This document shows positions 49,922 through 62,800 of a DNA stretch of 64,000 nt, piece after piece (position 1 is the stretch's first letter; the number at the start of each line of letters is the position of its first letter). This DNA comes from Todiramphus chloris collaris. Taxonomy: Eukaryota; Chordata; Aves; Coraciiformes; Alcedinidae. The notes beneath the pieces are model-generated. The model did no database searches. It worked only from the letters and a program-made list of their open reading frames with translations, and was not told the origin of the DNA. Location of the stretch: NCBI GenBank assembly GCA_025345505.1, contig JANVCC010000048.1:2242671-2306670 (forward strand), given 5' to 3'. A program made the translations under genes and the position numbers.

Positions 49922-50360
49922 AACCACTGAGCAATTGTGCATAAAAAATCCCTAGGCTAGTTCAGATCCAGCTACGTTTCTGAATGTCTCTCTACCAAGC
50001 TATCCTTCCCAGGCTTGAAATTTTAATTGGCTTCAGTGAGAAATCTGGACCTATCTTTGACAAAGAAGATGGAAATAAAAACTTCTTGTTAAATAGAAAA
50101 GGTATTTTATATCTATCTAAAAGCTTTTAATATCCCTCACCCAGCCAAATACATTAACGATGCAGGAGGAGTGAAGGTAGTAAGTAGTTATGTGGGAAAG
50201 ATCTGAAAGTATTGCAGGGAGGGTTAAGGAAAGGTGAAATGACTTCTCTTTTTAGTTGCTGATGAAACAGCCATGTATGGTTTCATATATTATGTGTTGT
50301 CACCACTGAAGCTTTCCTCCTTTTCAGGAATGTCACAGGTCCTACATACTTTGGTTATTA

Positions 50361-50945
50361 CATAGAATCATAGACTCATTAAGGTTGGAAAAGACTTTTA
50401 AGCTCATCAAGTCCAATCATAACTCTGCCAAGCCCACCACTAAGCCATATCCCCAAGCACCACATCTCAATGGCTTTTTAACACCTCCAGGGATGGTGAC
50501 TCAACCCCCTCCCTGGGCAGCCCGTTCCAATGCCTAACCATTCTCTCAGTAAAAATATTTTTCCTACTGTCCTGTTTAAACTTCCCCTGGTGCATCTTGA
50601 GGCCATTCCCTCCTGTTCTGTCACTAGTTACTTGTGAGAAGAGACCAGCGCCTGCCTCTCTACAATGTCCTTCCAGGCTGTTGTAGAGAGTGAGAAGGTC
50701 TCAGCATCCTTTTCTTCAGACTAAACAGCCCCAGCTCCCTCAGCCTCTCCTCACAGGACTTGTTCTCCAGACCCTCCACCAGCTTAGTTGTTCTTCTCTG
50801 GACCCGCTCCAGCATCTCAATGTCTTTGTTGTATTGAGGTGCCCAAAACTGAACACAGTAGTTCAGATGTGGCCTCACCGGTATGAGTACAGAGGGACAA
50901 TCACCTCCCTGGTTTCTCACAGCCTTTCCATTGCTGGTCTTCTTG
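50361..50945 (-). mobile_element. CR1 LINE, best-preserved copy, with ORF2 C-terminal remnant
   Basis: On the plus strand it starts with CATAGAATCATAGACTCATT, the reverse complement of the CR1 3' terminal octamers. It then runs through the complete 3' section into the end of ORF2. On the minus strand 50878-50699 encodes [19 protein letters not shown] followed by [20 protein letters not shown] and [17 protein letters not shown]. This is the conserved CR1 ORF2 C-terminus, downstream of the reverse transcriptase. Just 5' of this, the GGAGGTGATTGTCCCTCTGT block is also CR1, but frameshifted relative to the coding run. A second frameshift follows KKRM. The element is 5'-truncated near 50945, lacks the endonuclease and catalytic RT domains, and is dead. 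Confidence 0.95.
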
Positions 50946-53900
50946 AAGAAACTATGTCTGTTTGTGAGTCGGAATTTGGAAGCTTTGCGTGACAAAAACG
51001 AGGAGGTATGCATTTGCATCATCATGAATACACTATAGAGAAGTATATGCAGAATCCAGCTGACACTACAGTTCCTCATAGAGGGTAGTGCACTTGAATA
51101 GTGTGAGTGCTTAAAATGCATCAAGCGAATACATAAAATACTTGAAAAGAGATTATACTTTATCACCAGGCACATGGTGAAGGTTGTTTCAGAGAGGGTT
51201 GCTTAAAAAAGAATAGGTTTGAAGACCAACGTCTTTCATCTGTTTTAATAATCTCTTTTAGACAAAACTGATATTCACAAGGTGAAGGGAAGACTTTCTG
51301 CCTTGCTAAGAAATGAGCCACAATCCTGGGTATTCAATAGGTAAGCAAGCTTGTCAGGCTGTCATAGAAGCACCAGACTGTACATGCAGCCAGGTAGCCT
51401 TCGTGTAAGCTGATTAACTACCTTCTCTGAAGCATTATATGTTTGAGATTAACGGTAGGCACAGCAAACTTAAAGTGAAGATTTCCCAGTGAACTGAAAT
51501 GCTGAATGAATTGTCTCATAAACAAGAAATTATATTCTCTAAAGCTCCAAATTCCTGGAAGGCCTATGTTAATGCCAGGGTAAAAAAAAAAATAAAAAAT
51601 CAAAACAAGCAGCCAAGAAAATAATTGCATTCTTTCATAAGTAATTTCTCAATGAACGTAACATTTAACTTCCCTATGTGTTAAGTTACAGCTTTTCAAT
51701 TGAGCAAAACATAGTAGAGATTAAAAAAAATTCCTTTCCTTGAAGAAAAGCAAGACACAAGTCTGGGTATGAAAATTTAGGTAACCCAGATGAAGTAATT
51801 CAAGGCTACACTTCACCAAAAGTTTCCTTGGCTAACAATCTCTCCTTTTAGGCAAGTAAGCCCAAAATCTTAGTTTTACCGAACATTTTCATATATGTGG
51901 CTTCAAGATTTTCAGGTGATTGAAGAGGCAGACAGAAGCTTAAGGACTAACTCCCACTTACTTTGTAAAACTCAGATAATAAAGTATCTTTCTTGGATCT
52001 GACCTAAACTTCCACCAGTGTAGTTACTGAGTACTTGCTTGTCTATCTGTAGAATTATCCTCTTCTAGGCAATAGCAAACACCTAGGCTCCTTTTTTCTT
52101 AAGTCCCGTTCCTCCTCTGATCTTGCCTAGCAATCTTCATTGTGTCAATGTGCTTTCCTTACACCAAGAGCTGCACACTGAAAGGGGAGGAAAACATTTC
52201 TTTATTTGTTAGTATTTAGCACATTCAGATAGGAAAATGGGGATCAAGTCCTTCCTTTGAGAAGATTTTAACAGAAAAATCCCATTCTTTAGGCCATTCT
52301 TATGTTTGGCTCTATTGTTCCAACAGATGCTATTCCGTGTTTTTTATATATATATATATGTATGTATAAAAGAAATATTTAAGAATACCCTGATGTAAGA
52401 TGTTTAGAGAGTTCAATGAAAAGATGAGGTCATGTTTTTCTATCAAATAGTAAGCAGTGAACATGATCTTCTTTCATCCTGGAAGTTACAACCCTTCAAA
52501 GAAGACAATGTGCACTGTTGGAAGGGAAAGGACAGACTAGGCACAGTGAAGTGACTCAGGAGAGAGAGTAAAGAAAGCCCTGAGCTAGCACTGACACTAT
52601 CTGCAACATCCACACAGCACGCTGCATCACTATCTGGAGAGAGTGGGTGGAGACAGCAAGTCTGAGGAGATCGTGAATGCAGAAGCATTGCAAAGCACAC
52701 AGCGACGATATCTTACTGGAGGGACATCAAATATCTTTCATTGTTCCTCCTACTCTTGCTCTAAAGCATTCCTTAACATATGTTAAGGGCTGGCATTCTT
52801 CAGTCACTAGCTGCTCATTCTATTTTTAATACAAAATTACTGTGATATAGTATTTAATGCGGTAATCAATGTAATTTAATCAAAGTTAATCAGTCAGCGT
52901 AGGGATTCATGCTGATGCAGGTTGACCAGTTCTGGTTCCAGAGCACCCCTGTCAGCAGTAGGATGGTGTTTCAGCCCTCGTGGTAGTGATGCCTCAGGCA
53001 CCTGAAGCTTTGTGGTGGGAGTACCTGCCTCTGGGTTTGTCCTCCAACACCTACACAGCTTTTCTTGGGAGCCAAATCTCTAATCAGAAAGCTAGTTGGA
53101 CTTCTGCTGATCCTCCACATTAAGTGACATCTAAAGACCCATGCTCTGTGTAGGCAGCTCAAGCACTTTAATGGAAGCTGTGGTGCACATCAAATGCCAA
53201 ATTGCCTTTATTGTTTGTGTCTTTTAGGTCTCAGCTTTAACTCAGTGCCCTGCATTCCATCTAGAACCTGCAAAAGCAGTGGCCCATCAATAGATTTTCA
53301 GCTTTATATTTCTTGGTAATGTTTGCATTGTTGGGCATTCAGTTACAGTATGAACAACAGCATAATTTAAATCAGAGTCATTGAGAAGTTTACAGAGTAC
53401 AGCGCAAAAAGTCTTATGACTGGAGAAAGTAATATCTCTGAAGTATATGTGAGATTGTATCCAGAAAACAAAAAAAATTCTCATTTGCTTATAAAGACAC
53501 ATTCTTTGTACTTGAGGAACTCCGTGTTGAATGAAGTTTATTCTACGACAATGACAACAACAAACACTTTAAGCATGTCAGGCATTGGATGACACTTAAT
53601 TGCCTGATGCCATTCGTGCTGACACTTGGAAGAGGTTCATGTGACTGCTTACAAGATTAAAGACTGGCTAAATGTTTGTGTAAGGGTGGATTGTCAGGGT
53701 ATGAAATTTCAACTTCTCTCAAACATTATTTATTTTTTTACTTTTATATTTTCCCGTGTAGCATAGGTTTCCCTGAAGATTTCAGAAATTCTCCATGGGA
53801 TTGTGAAATATTAGCTGAAACCTGATCAATCTGGGGCTACTCTTCCCGGGTGAAATTACATCATTTTCTGCACTGGTAGGTGAAACAGCACTGAAGGTTT

Positions 53901-54468
53901 CATGTTGATATGAATCATTTGGAAGATAAAAGATTATGAGTAAGATGCCCTGAAGGTACTGTCTCATTTTCTGCATAGAGAAGCATTGTGTCAAATGGTG
54001 TCACCCTACCAACTGCATAACAAACACATCCTATAGTTTGTCTCTAGTGTGCTACCAAGAGAAATAAACTAAATTATCCTTCACTAATTCTATAACATTA
54101 TCTGCAAGCTGAATCTGAGAGACATGTTTTTAAAATGTTAGGAAAAAGAAAAGCGTCCTCTTTGAGTACTACTTCAGATTACAATGCCTTTCACTGTTTG
54201 TGCCCCTGAATGCTAAGTCTCCCTTGATATCTGTGTATGGAGGGAACAGATCACCTTGTGTGGATTTGTGGTGAGATTGATGGATGTAACTCATACAGTT
54301 AGGTTTGTTATTTACATTTATTAAATCAGAGGATTTTAACGGACAATTATCTATCTAGTACCTCACTGGAACCGAGTCATTTTTACTGAATCTACATGGG
54401 AAAACATTTTTATGATATCACATAGCAGTTAATATAACTATAGATTATATTACATAATAAATAATAAA
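50946..54468. other. Non-coding unique sequence
   Basis: No gene, RNA or named transposon. It contains a short (TA)n run at 52345-52359 and an ATTA-rich stretch at 52830-52900. Open frames are 60-85 codons with no features. Confidence 0.7.
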
Positions 54469-54506
54469 TATAATATAATATAATATAATATAATATAATA
54501 TAATAT
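54469..54506 (+). repeat. (TATAA)n microsatellite
   Basis: About 7.5 copies of TATAA, preceded by related ATAATAA sequence from about 54455. Pure A/T and easily melted. Confidence 0.95.
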
Positions 54507-56240
54507 AGACTATAATTGCAGTTATTGTATCTTTAATTTAGGATTTGTAACAATTTAAAATTCTGTAAAATTACAATGATTATGGAAATTATTTCAGCTA
54601 CCTGTAAGACATCACAAGTTTCCATTACCACTAAATCTTATTAGAAATTTTCTGGCAAAATACTTGATTGGTTTGGGTTTTTTTTTCATTAAACAGGCTT
54701 ATTGTCAAGTCTGAAACTCATAATGATTGATTTGACTTATTGATTTTAACACCTCTTATACAAAGAGTGTGAGCAAATACATTTTTTTCCAGCTTTTGCA
54801 GTGTAGTTTTTATAACAGATATATCTGATTTTATTAAAGCATTTGTTTATGCTAATTATAGTAAAGGAAGAAGTGCCCTAACTTCATAGTCAATGTTTCA
54901 AAGCTGTCAAAACAAAATATTTTGAGTAAACTGAACTGATATTTTCTTTGAATTTTGGCTTGCAAAATGATGATGCTTCAACATTTCAGGAAATGAACAT
55001 CATTTTCTTTTCAGTTTCCAACCTCGTGCTACTGATGAATTATCAGAAGTGAAGAGCAGGACAGATGCTTAACAGGCACCAGAAATCAGTGTGGAAATCA
55101 TGCAGAAAACACAGATCCTTTACACTGAAGACCTGTGCATGAGGCAACGCAGGCTGCCCTCTCTTTGCCTGATGGCCATGGCAGAGCAAAGTGCTCACAA
55201 CCAGCTCTGGCCTTAGATGGTAACTGCTCACTTGGCAGCTGCTCGTCCCCTTTGTTCCTTTGTTCATGTGTCTCATTTTGGTGATATTCATGAGAAGGCT
55301 GTCTCAAGTGAGGCAAAACTTTGACTGTCCTCAGTCTCTACATTATTGCAAAGAGTCCTTCTGGCTCCTATCTTGATGGAGCTTTACTGACGTGTCAGTA
55401 TCAAGCCTTTTCATTTCATGGAACTTTTATCTAAATCCAATACCTAATTCTGAGGCCTTTTCCTGGTTTGAGATCTAAGTATTTTATTTCATTAAGGAAA
55501 GTTAAACATATCTACATTGATGAAGAAAGTTAGATGAAGTTATTATGAACTATTTTATTTATTTTTCATTTTTCTATTAAAATCCTTAATTTATTTCTTC
55601 TGTTAGAGATCATATGTGTCTCAAGATAAATATTAAAATCAATGGTCTACTTAATACAGTCCTCTCAGGTTCCCTTAAATAACTACTGAAAGAAATATTG
55701 AACCATCATGGTATGTATACGAATAAGCAACTGATAATATACTAAGTGCACTGCAGCTTATACTTTGAAAATAATTGAGCACACTATTCACAAAGCTGTC
55801 AAGAAGTTTGTGTACATGAAGTAGACTTTTCACTGGGGGGAGTTACAGCGTCTAGTTTCCTGGTTTTACCTTTGGTGTCTCCAAGGTATACAATAGCACA
55901 GCTGCAACTTTCTCAGGTATGGGGGGAAGCCTCTGGCTCTACCTTCCAAGATGTTAAGTCAGTAAATATTTTAAATTGGCTATTATTAGTTTCTTAAATC
56001 TTGCTGGTCATGTGCTTCTTCACAATGGGACATCAGAATAAATGTCAGGAATAATTAGCCGACATTTGGTGAAAATCCCCAAAGAAAGAAATGTTATTCT
56101 TTAAATCCCTCAGCAGGAATTTTAGAAGTATTTCATTGTATTGCCCTTTTATTACACACAACTGAGAATCTGACTTTTCTGCCTGGAACTGAGATCCCTG
56201 GCTTTCTTTTTCTTTTCCTTTTTCTTCTTCTCCTTTCACT
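54507..56240. other. Non-coding unique sequence
   Basis: No gene or RNA is supported. A dyad TACTGAC-GT-GTCAGTA lies at 55385-55400. Two overlapping minus-strand open frames (55043-55316) show no domain. Confidence 0.7.
55385..55400. promoter_or_regulatory. Inverted repeat TACTGAC-N2-GTCAGTA
   Basis: Exact 7-bp arms around GT, with TGACGTGTCA at the centre, close to a bZIP (CRE/PAR-type) site. No gene is adjacent. Function is unknown. Confidence 0.25.
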
Positions 56241-56346
56241 CCTTTCCTTTCCTTTCCTTTCCTTTCCTTTCCTTTCCTTTCCTTTCCTTTCCTTTCCTTT
56301 CCTTTCCTTTTTCCTTTTTCCTTTTTCCTTTTTTCCTTTTTCCTCT
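56241..56346 (+). repeat. (CCTTT)14 then (TTTTTCC)n microsatellite
   Basis: Fourteen CCTTT copies (56241-56310) change into four or five TTTTTCC-like heptamers, one with an extra T, up to 56346. All pyrimidine on the plus strand. The minus-strand open frame with alternating Lys/Gly/Glu/Arg is a repeat artefact. Confidence 0.97.
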
Positions 56347-56349
56347 CCT

Positions 56350-56393
56350 ACCTTACCAAACCTTACCAAACCTTACCAAACCTTACCAAACCT
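56350..56393 (+). repeat. 10-bp tandem CCTTACCAAA, about 4.4 copies
   Basis: CCTTACCAAA is repeated four times perfectly and then begins a fifth copy that turns into CCTTCCCTT. It abuts the CCTTT array. Unlike its neighbour it contains purines, so it is a separate tandem. Confidence 0.95.
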
Positions 56394-56636
56394 TCCCTTC
56401 CCTTTTGTTCCTTTGTTGAAATTACATTTTATTCATGTTTTCATTTCTTTTTTTTCTAAGCATGGAGCATTCTCTCTTATCCCAAAAGTCACTGGCAAAA
56501 GAGCATTGCTTTCACAGAAACACAGACTGAACTGGTCAAACTTTGCAGCTGATTTCCATTTTGTGTGAAAACCAATCTTTTGCCTCCACCATGAATGCAC
56601 CTAACGAGAAAGATCCTGTATGCTTATTTAGTCAGG

Positions 56637-56668
<32 letters not shown>

Positions 56669-59588
56669 TAAGGATAGATCTGTCAAACAAATATGATGTG
56701 ACTGCGTGCATTTCACTGCAACGCTGATCATGACATTAATCCAAATCCCTTGGCCAATGCAGGAGTGAAAAGCCACAGAGCAGATGCAAGACCAAGGCCC
56801 AGATCTACCTGTAGGGAGTCAAATGTAGACATCTCATAACCTAACCTAGGCTACATTACTTAAGCTAGTCACTGCTCAACACTGTTCTGCAAAGATGTTG
56901 TTTCATTTGTTTGGGTTGATGTCTTTCCATTGTACAGAAAGAATTAAACACAGCTTGGAGGAGAGATTAAATATCCTCACTCAGGTATGTGACCTGGACA
57001 TCAAGCTTATTGTTCTGCACTCATCCAGTACTCTTGTTTTTGTCTTTAGTTCAAGAAGTGTTTAAGTGCCAAACCACTTTGCTTGCTGCTGGGCAAGCCT
57101 AGGAACCCAGAGCTGCAGCAAAAATCAACATATGTAAGAATGACTCTCCAGGCTGGAATTTCAGCCTGAGTTTAAATGGTGAAAACTATTGGTCTAGGGT
57201 TTGGTTTGGTAAGGAAACAATAGGTAATGAACAAGTGTCTTACTGTGTAAAAGGAAGACTTCTCTGTCAGTCTTATAAATCATACTTTGATGTCCTTAGG
57301 CTTTTTTTTCACAAGTAGCTGAGATAAAATCTTTGATTGTCAAATTTACTTTGTATTTATTTCCATGTTTCTTAGTTTGAGAAGAAAAAAATCAGTTAGA
57401 TCATGTCATATTCTTTTTTATATTATTGATATTTGCTTGTGATCCAGTTCCCAAATCCCCACATTATTTATGCATCCCTACCTCATTCTCCATAAACTTA
57501 GACATCTGAGGTTTAACATATGCCTTGTGCTCATCAGGCCTTTGCATAGAAGTAAATTTCACTGACAGACAAAGTTAAAATTTAAATTATGCAAATATCC
57601 ACTCCATGTCAACACGCAGAGATAAAAAAGAAAAATATACAAGCCACCAGGAAATAATAATATTAACAATAACATTGAAAATCATTCTAGAAGACAGCAA
57701 TCTGGTTCTAGAGGAAAAAGAAGGTGTCTGTGACATTATGAGCTTAAAATTATTCATATAGTTTGAATGTTAATGTTTTTCTTAAACATATGAAACTGTA
57801 GCAATCATGGAGATACAGGTATGTGGGTATATAACCCAAATGTATGAGTCTTTAGACACTTTAGGAGAGCTCCATTTGTTTATACATCAGACAATGACTA
57901 TCCTAAGGAATCTTTAACAGTTAGCTACAACAAGAAGCAACGCTGACCGTGTGGTATCTGCAAATGCATGTAAAGCAGTGGAGATGCAGGAGGGAATTTG
58001 GTATGGGCTAACACCAAGGTCTGCATTGCCTGAGAAGAGATGAAAATTTTACCTTTGCATTTATATTGACCACTGTCAGAAAGCTGCAGTGACCAAGATT
58101 TACATTAATGGGGTGAAAATACCTGCAGCAAATCTCTGCTAGCTTTATGATATGCATGTTTTGCCACTGGGACGCAACTTCGACATTTAGCTCTTTCAGG
58201 TTGCTATTTTTACTTTATTCTCTCTTTTTTTTAATTCATTAGATTAGTGTCCTCATCCTGCATCTGCAATTGCAAGCTTAGGGTTGTCACCACAATTCAG
58301 AAATTCCCCAGGAAAATATAAAAAAGACTGTTAGGGGGAGTGCGCGCAGGGTCCAAATGGCTTCTTTTTCTTTTTTAGTCTCCAGTGAATAACACAGAAT
58401 ATAGGTCAACTCTGGGAAAAGGAGGCTGGTAGTGCTCTCCTGGGTCACTGTGGTCAGATATCATCAAAATGGGAATCACATCTAATGTGTAGGTTCTGTG
58501 TCACACTCAATTGTGTCTGTAGCACACTAAACAGGAAAGATTGCTGCTTGTATTTTCTCACTTCTGTTTCCTTCTGTGATTTCCTCAGCCACTCAGTGCT
58601 TTGAAGGACCAGAACACAATCTCATCCCTTCCCCAAAACTTTGTATTTAGTTTTTGGATTCCTAATGGGAGATGCGCTGATTAAGTCCATTTTGAACTCA
58701 AACAGCACTTCGTATTTGAGCACTCCCAAAGCCAGCCCAGGGAAGACCTCAGATCCTGACAGAAATATGAACTCTACCAGTAGGAACCAGCTCATTTCTG
58801 GACTTTTTTTTAGGGGGGAGGAGTGGTGTGGGGTTTTTTAAATATAGCACTCACCCCTCCCTATTTTCATGCTGTGTATGTCAGCATTGTATGGGGTATG
58901 TATGTACTGCTATAAGGATACCTTCCAACGTGCAAGATTCTGCCTTCTTCCAAACAGAATAAAAAAGGAATAATAACTCCCATCGTCCGTGACACAGATC
59001 TGAACTGAATTATTACCAAAATTTACTAATGTGAAATTCTCATTCAAATTCATTGTTTTGATCCTTCTGGTGTGTTTGTGTGTGAGGAAATTTTCCTTTC
59101 AGATGGTGAAGCAAGAGACTTAATTTTCAGTCTCTCACAGATGCAAACACTCCTAAATGATTTGCCAGTACCTTTTCAAGCTTTATATGCATCTATTGCT
59201 ATTTATCTATTAGTGATTGTTAACAGAGTAATGTTCTACTTCAGCCACACACAGTCTAATACAATTACATTGTCTCTTCTACTGTACTCATTCACCTACT
59301 TGAAGAATTTATAGAAAAAAAAGGAGTAATGTGCATTCTTTTTATTGCCTGAACTTTGAAGTCTTTTATTTTTGTAGGAAGAAAATGTAAACTATTGAAG
59401 GAAAAAAAAAAAAAAAAAGCAACTACACATTCCTATTATTTTTAATTTATACAAATGAGATAAAATTGAGTGCCAAAAGTTTGAATATTGTGATTTCAAG
59501 TAAGAATAAGAATAATTTTTAAAAATCTTAATTTTAAACAGTTTGGGGAAACAAAGATAAAAAAAAGCCAAATACTGAAGGAAACAAA
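56394..59588. other. Non-coding unique sequence
   Basis: No gene, RNA or named transposon. A 24-A run lies at 56637-56660 and a 17-A run at 59402-59418. Open frames are 66-80 codons with no features. Confidence 0.7.
56637..56660 (+). repeat. Poly-A run (24 A)
   Basis: Longest uninterrupted A-run in the window. The upstream sequence is not recognisable as a gene-derived retrocopy and lacks AATAAA nearby. Confidence 0.9.
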
Positions 59589-59823
59589 ATCATAGAATCA
59601 TAGAATTGTCAGGGTTGGAAGGGACCTTAAAGATCATCTCGTTCCAACCCCCCTGCCATGGGCAGGGACACCTCCCACTAGAGCAGGTTGCTCAGAGCCC
59701 CATCCAACCTGGGCTTAAAAACTTCCAAGGATGGGGCTTCCACCACCTCTCAGGGCAACCTGTGTCAGTGTCTCACCACCCTCATGGTGAAGAAATTCTT
59801 CCTAACGTCCAACCTGAATTGAC
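59589..59823 (-). mobile_element. CR1 LINE 3'-end fragment, close to consensus
   Basis: The plus strand begins AATCATAGAATCATAGAATT, the two-octamer CR1 terminus reversed. It then reads GGTTGGAAGGGACCTTAAAG, ATCATCTCGTTCCAACCCCC, CTAGAGCAGGTTGCTCAGAG, CCCCATCCAACCTGGGC and ends at TTCCTAACGTCCAACCTGAA. Together with the 50.4-kb copy it has the fewest changes from the consensus as I know it, and it is the youngest-looking avian marker here. It is 5'-truncated at about 59823, next to an A-run, with no coding part. Confidence 0.96.
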
Positions 59824-62800
59824 CTATAAAAAAAAATTCAGGATATCTGAATTGAAGGTATATTTTTCTTCTAAGAATGAATGCTGTAGAGAATGATAGA
59901 CTGTTAGTCTCCTGCAATATTTTAAACTATAGATATCATGGGAAAATTAAAAAAAAAAAAAAAAAAGAAAAAAAGGAGGGTATAAAAAATTGGATCAGGG
60001 ACAACCTGAAAGTACTCTGGTTTTCCACAATGTAGTTATAAAGGTGTTTTCACAATATCCTTACCAAAAAAGTAACCAACCTGTCAAGAACAGTTACACA
60101 CAACGCCAGGGATCATGCTAAGAAAACAAAGCCATACTTGGAATTCTGTGAAAAAATTTGGTCATGACAGACTCTTCACCCCATCCCTCATGTAATTTTT
60201 CCTGAAGCGTTGTCCAGGCTGCTCCAGTATGTCTTGCAGAAGGCAGTCTGGCAGTTTTAAGTGTAGTATGTGGTGCCTATAAAGCAGGAGATTATGGTGG
60301 AAAACTTAATAAAAGGAGAGCAGAGAAATGAAGTTGAAAGGCTCTAACTAACTCGTCCTCTCAACCAGACAGTGGAAAATCGCAGGGGAGGAAAATCCCA
60401 CCAATTTAAAGATGTTATGAAATGTTCCTAAGGATGTTCTAAGTAAGGAATCTAACATCTGTAATGAAAGTGGACCTTCACAAAACACATATTTGTGTGT
60501 AAAAAGTAGCGTGTCTCAGCCCTTTTCCTGGTATTGTGGACTACCAGGATCCCATGAGATGCATTCTTTCCTTGATTCCCAGCCTCAGCTCCACTGTACA
60601 TGTTTTGTAATACATGTCCACTTCATCTAGCAGGAAATTTCTGTGGATTTTATCCATTTCCCTGACTTCTCCAGATGGTCATAAGTTCTGTAAGATCTAT
60701 ATTTCCACTTAGGCTGCCAGAGAAATTCTGGCTTTTCTTCCCCACACACATGCAGAACGAGCCTGGTAGTGGCACATCCAACCCACCCTGCGTGCCCTAT
60801 GAATTCATTGTACAGCTGATGGGTTTTTTTTTTGCACATTAGGCTTACTTTTTTCATCCAGAGATTAATTATAGAACACATTGCTTTAGATCAAATGTGT
60901 TCTGGATGCAGCTGACCTTCTGCAAATGGTTTGTGTGTGTTTGTGAGAAGTCCAAGGCGGCTGGCACATATCAGATGGACTGCAGTTCTTCTCAGCGTGG
61001 ATATACAATATGTCATGGTGTAGCTAAACCCATCAGATTGCAGACAACATTTCTAATGCATCCTTCTAAGAGGTTTGGCAGTACCTTAACTTTCCTTACC
61101 AGCCAGACACAATCTGGGAGTAAATCTTAGTTATGAAGAAAACCCAGAAATGTTAAAATTAGGACCTGAGCTGAGGAGGAAGAGGTGAATGAGGGGTGTG
61201 AGTAGGTGTGTCCATCCCCAAAGAGCGGAGTGGCAGTCAGAAGGTCCCTCTAGGAAGCAGGGAATGGAGTTAGATCTCACGAGGCAGTTAGAGCTATAAT
61301 TCTACTCAAAATGCAGTCTCGTGGAGCGCTCCTCTTCCTCAGGCTTCCTTTAGTGTCACTTCTTGGTTGAGTAACTGCAGCCACCAGTGTCACAATGTGG
61401 GGCTCAGACTGGGAATTTCAAAAAAAGCCTAAAGAATTCAGAGGCCTTTGAACTAAGTTAGCTCCCTAAGGCTCTGCTGAAAACCTCAGGCTTAATGACT
61501 TGTATTACTTCTTTCTTTAATCATGTCTATAACGTTTCCTTCTCACTTGCAGCCATCAAAGGGATTCCCTCCCTCTAGACCAGCAAACTGATAAAATTTA
61601 GTCACGGGCGGAATCAAAACTGTTCTTAAACTCACCTCTTGAGAGTCCCTGCTCATTCGGAGCACCATATGCACTTAAAGTGACAGCTGTCATCTACTGT
61701 CATTTGCACTGCAGAAATACTGATATTAGATGCAAACACTTGAAGGTGAAAGCTTATCAGGTACTTAGCTTCACATCTATTTTTTTCTCTGCCAGAGCTG
61801 ATGTGTGCTGTTTATGTCAAACAACTACATTATTGTGGTTATTCAGCAAAACAGCTGCAGAAATGAGTGTTCAGTTATTTTCCATTGGCTTTCAAGAGAT
61901 CAGGTAGTGATGCTAAATTACAATGGCTGCAGCTTTGATCTCAGTGCAAAACGTGACCTAAGTTTAAACCTGGAATTTTAATTTCCTTATTTGAATTTTG
62001 CCTTTGTAGGAAAACAGTCCAAAGATAGCAACTGATACAAAGTACAATACTGTTCATGGGCAGAGGGGAGCCTTATGCTGTTAAGTTCAACTGAATTTTC
62101 AAGGACAAGACTAAATATTTTAGACTCGGCATTTGGTTTTACAGGCAGTTGCTGCAGAAACCAGGAGACCGGAGGGGAGGTTCACAAACCATGCGCTGAA
62201 ACTTTTTTTACAGATTCCTCCAGTTTGCAGCCACCATCAGAACCAGTTCAGCTGGCAGTTCTCTTTATAGTGGGTGCAAAATGGATTATCATTCACTAAC
62301 CTCCCCGGTGCATGCCTCCAGGCACTGGCAGACACTGCGGGATCAGCAAGATCTGCTCTCTTAATTTACCTGGCCTTGCTGAACCCTCTGGGCTCCCTTT
62401 ACTCGCATCCAATCCAACGCTGCCATAATTGTGTCACATTTAGCCTCAAGGTACCAGCCCCATAGCAATTAATAATGCACATTTTCTGAGTGAAGGAATT
62501 AAGAAAGCCTGGTTTCCCATGGCTTTGTGTCTTAAGGCTGGATTGTGCTAGAGAAACAATAAGGTATGAGTGAGCAGAGCTGTTCTGGAGGTAGGATCTT
62601 CAAAGAAGATTTCAGAAGGATGGATTTTCTAACACTCTGACCAGTGATGGGTAAAACCTCACTCTGCAGGGGGCAGACCACTAAAAAATCGTTTTTCATG
62701 TTCTTGGCATTTGTATTTATGAAACCTGGAGGAAAGAGAGCTCTGCCCTTGCTATAAACTGGACAATAGGTGCAGAGTTATGAGCGGGCAATGGGAACGT

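Larger units (their letters stand above)
40846..50360. other. Non-coding AT-rich unique sequence
   Basis: Nearly 10 kb without a supportable gene, RNA or named transposon. A-runs lie at 44281-44295, 46932-46946 and 47779-47799. Open frames reach 127 codons (47038-47421) but have no domain, and the longest run through A-rich sequence. Two short regulatory-type sites, an AP-1 dyad and a CRE, are listed separately. Confidence 0.7.

Noticed and set aside
50660..51175. 171-codon minus-strand open frame as a gene
   Set aside because: Its C-terminal third is a frameshifted CR1 ORF2 tail, and the N-terminal part is unrelated flanking sequence.
56133..56369. Lys/Gly/Glu-rich minus-strand open frame
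   Set aside because: Translation of the CCTTT microsatellite.
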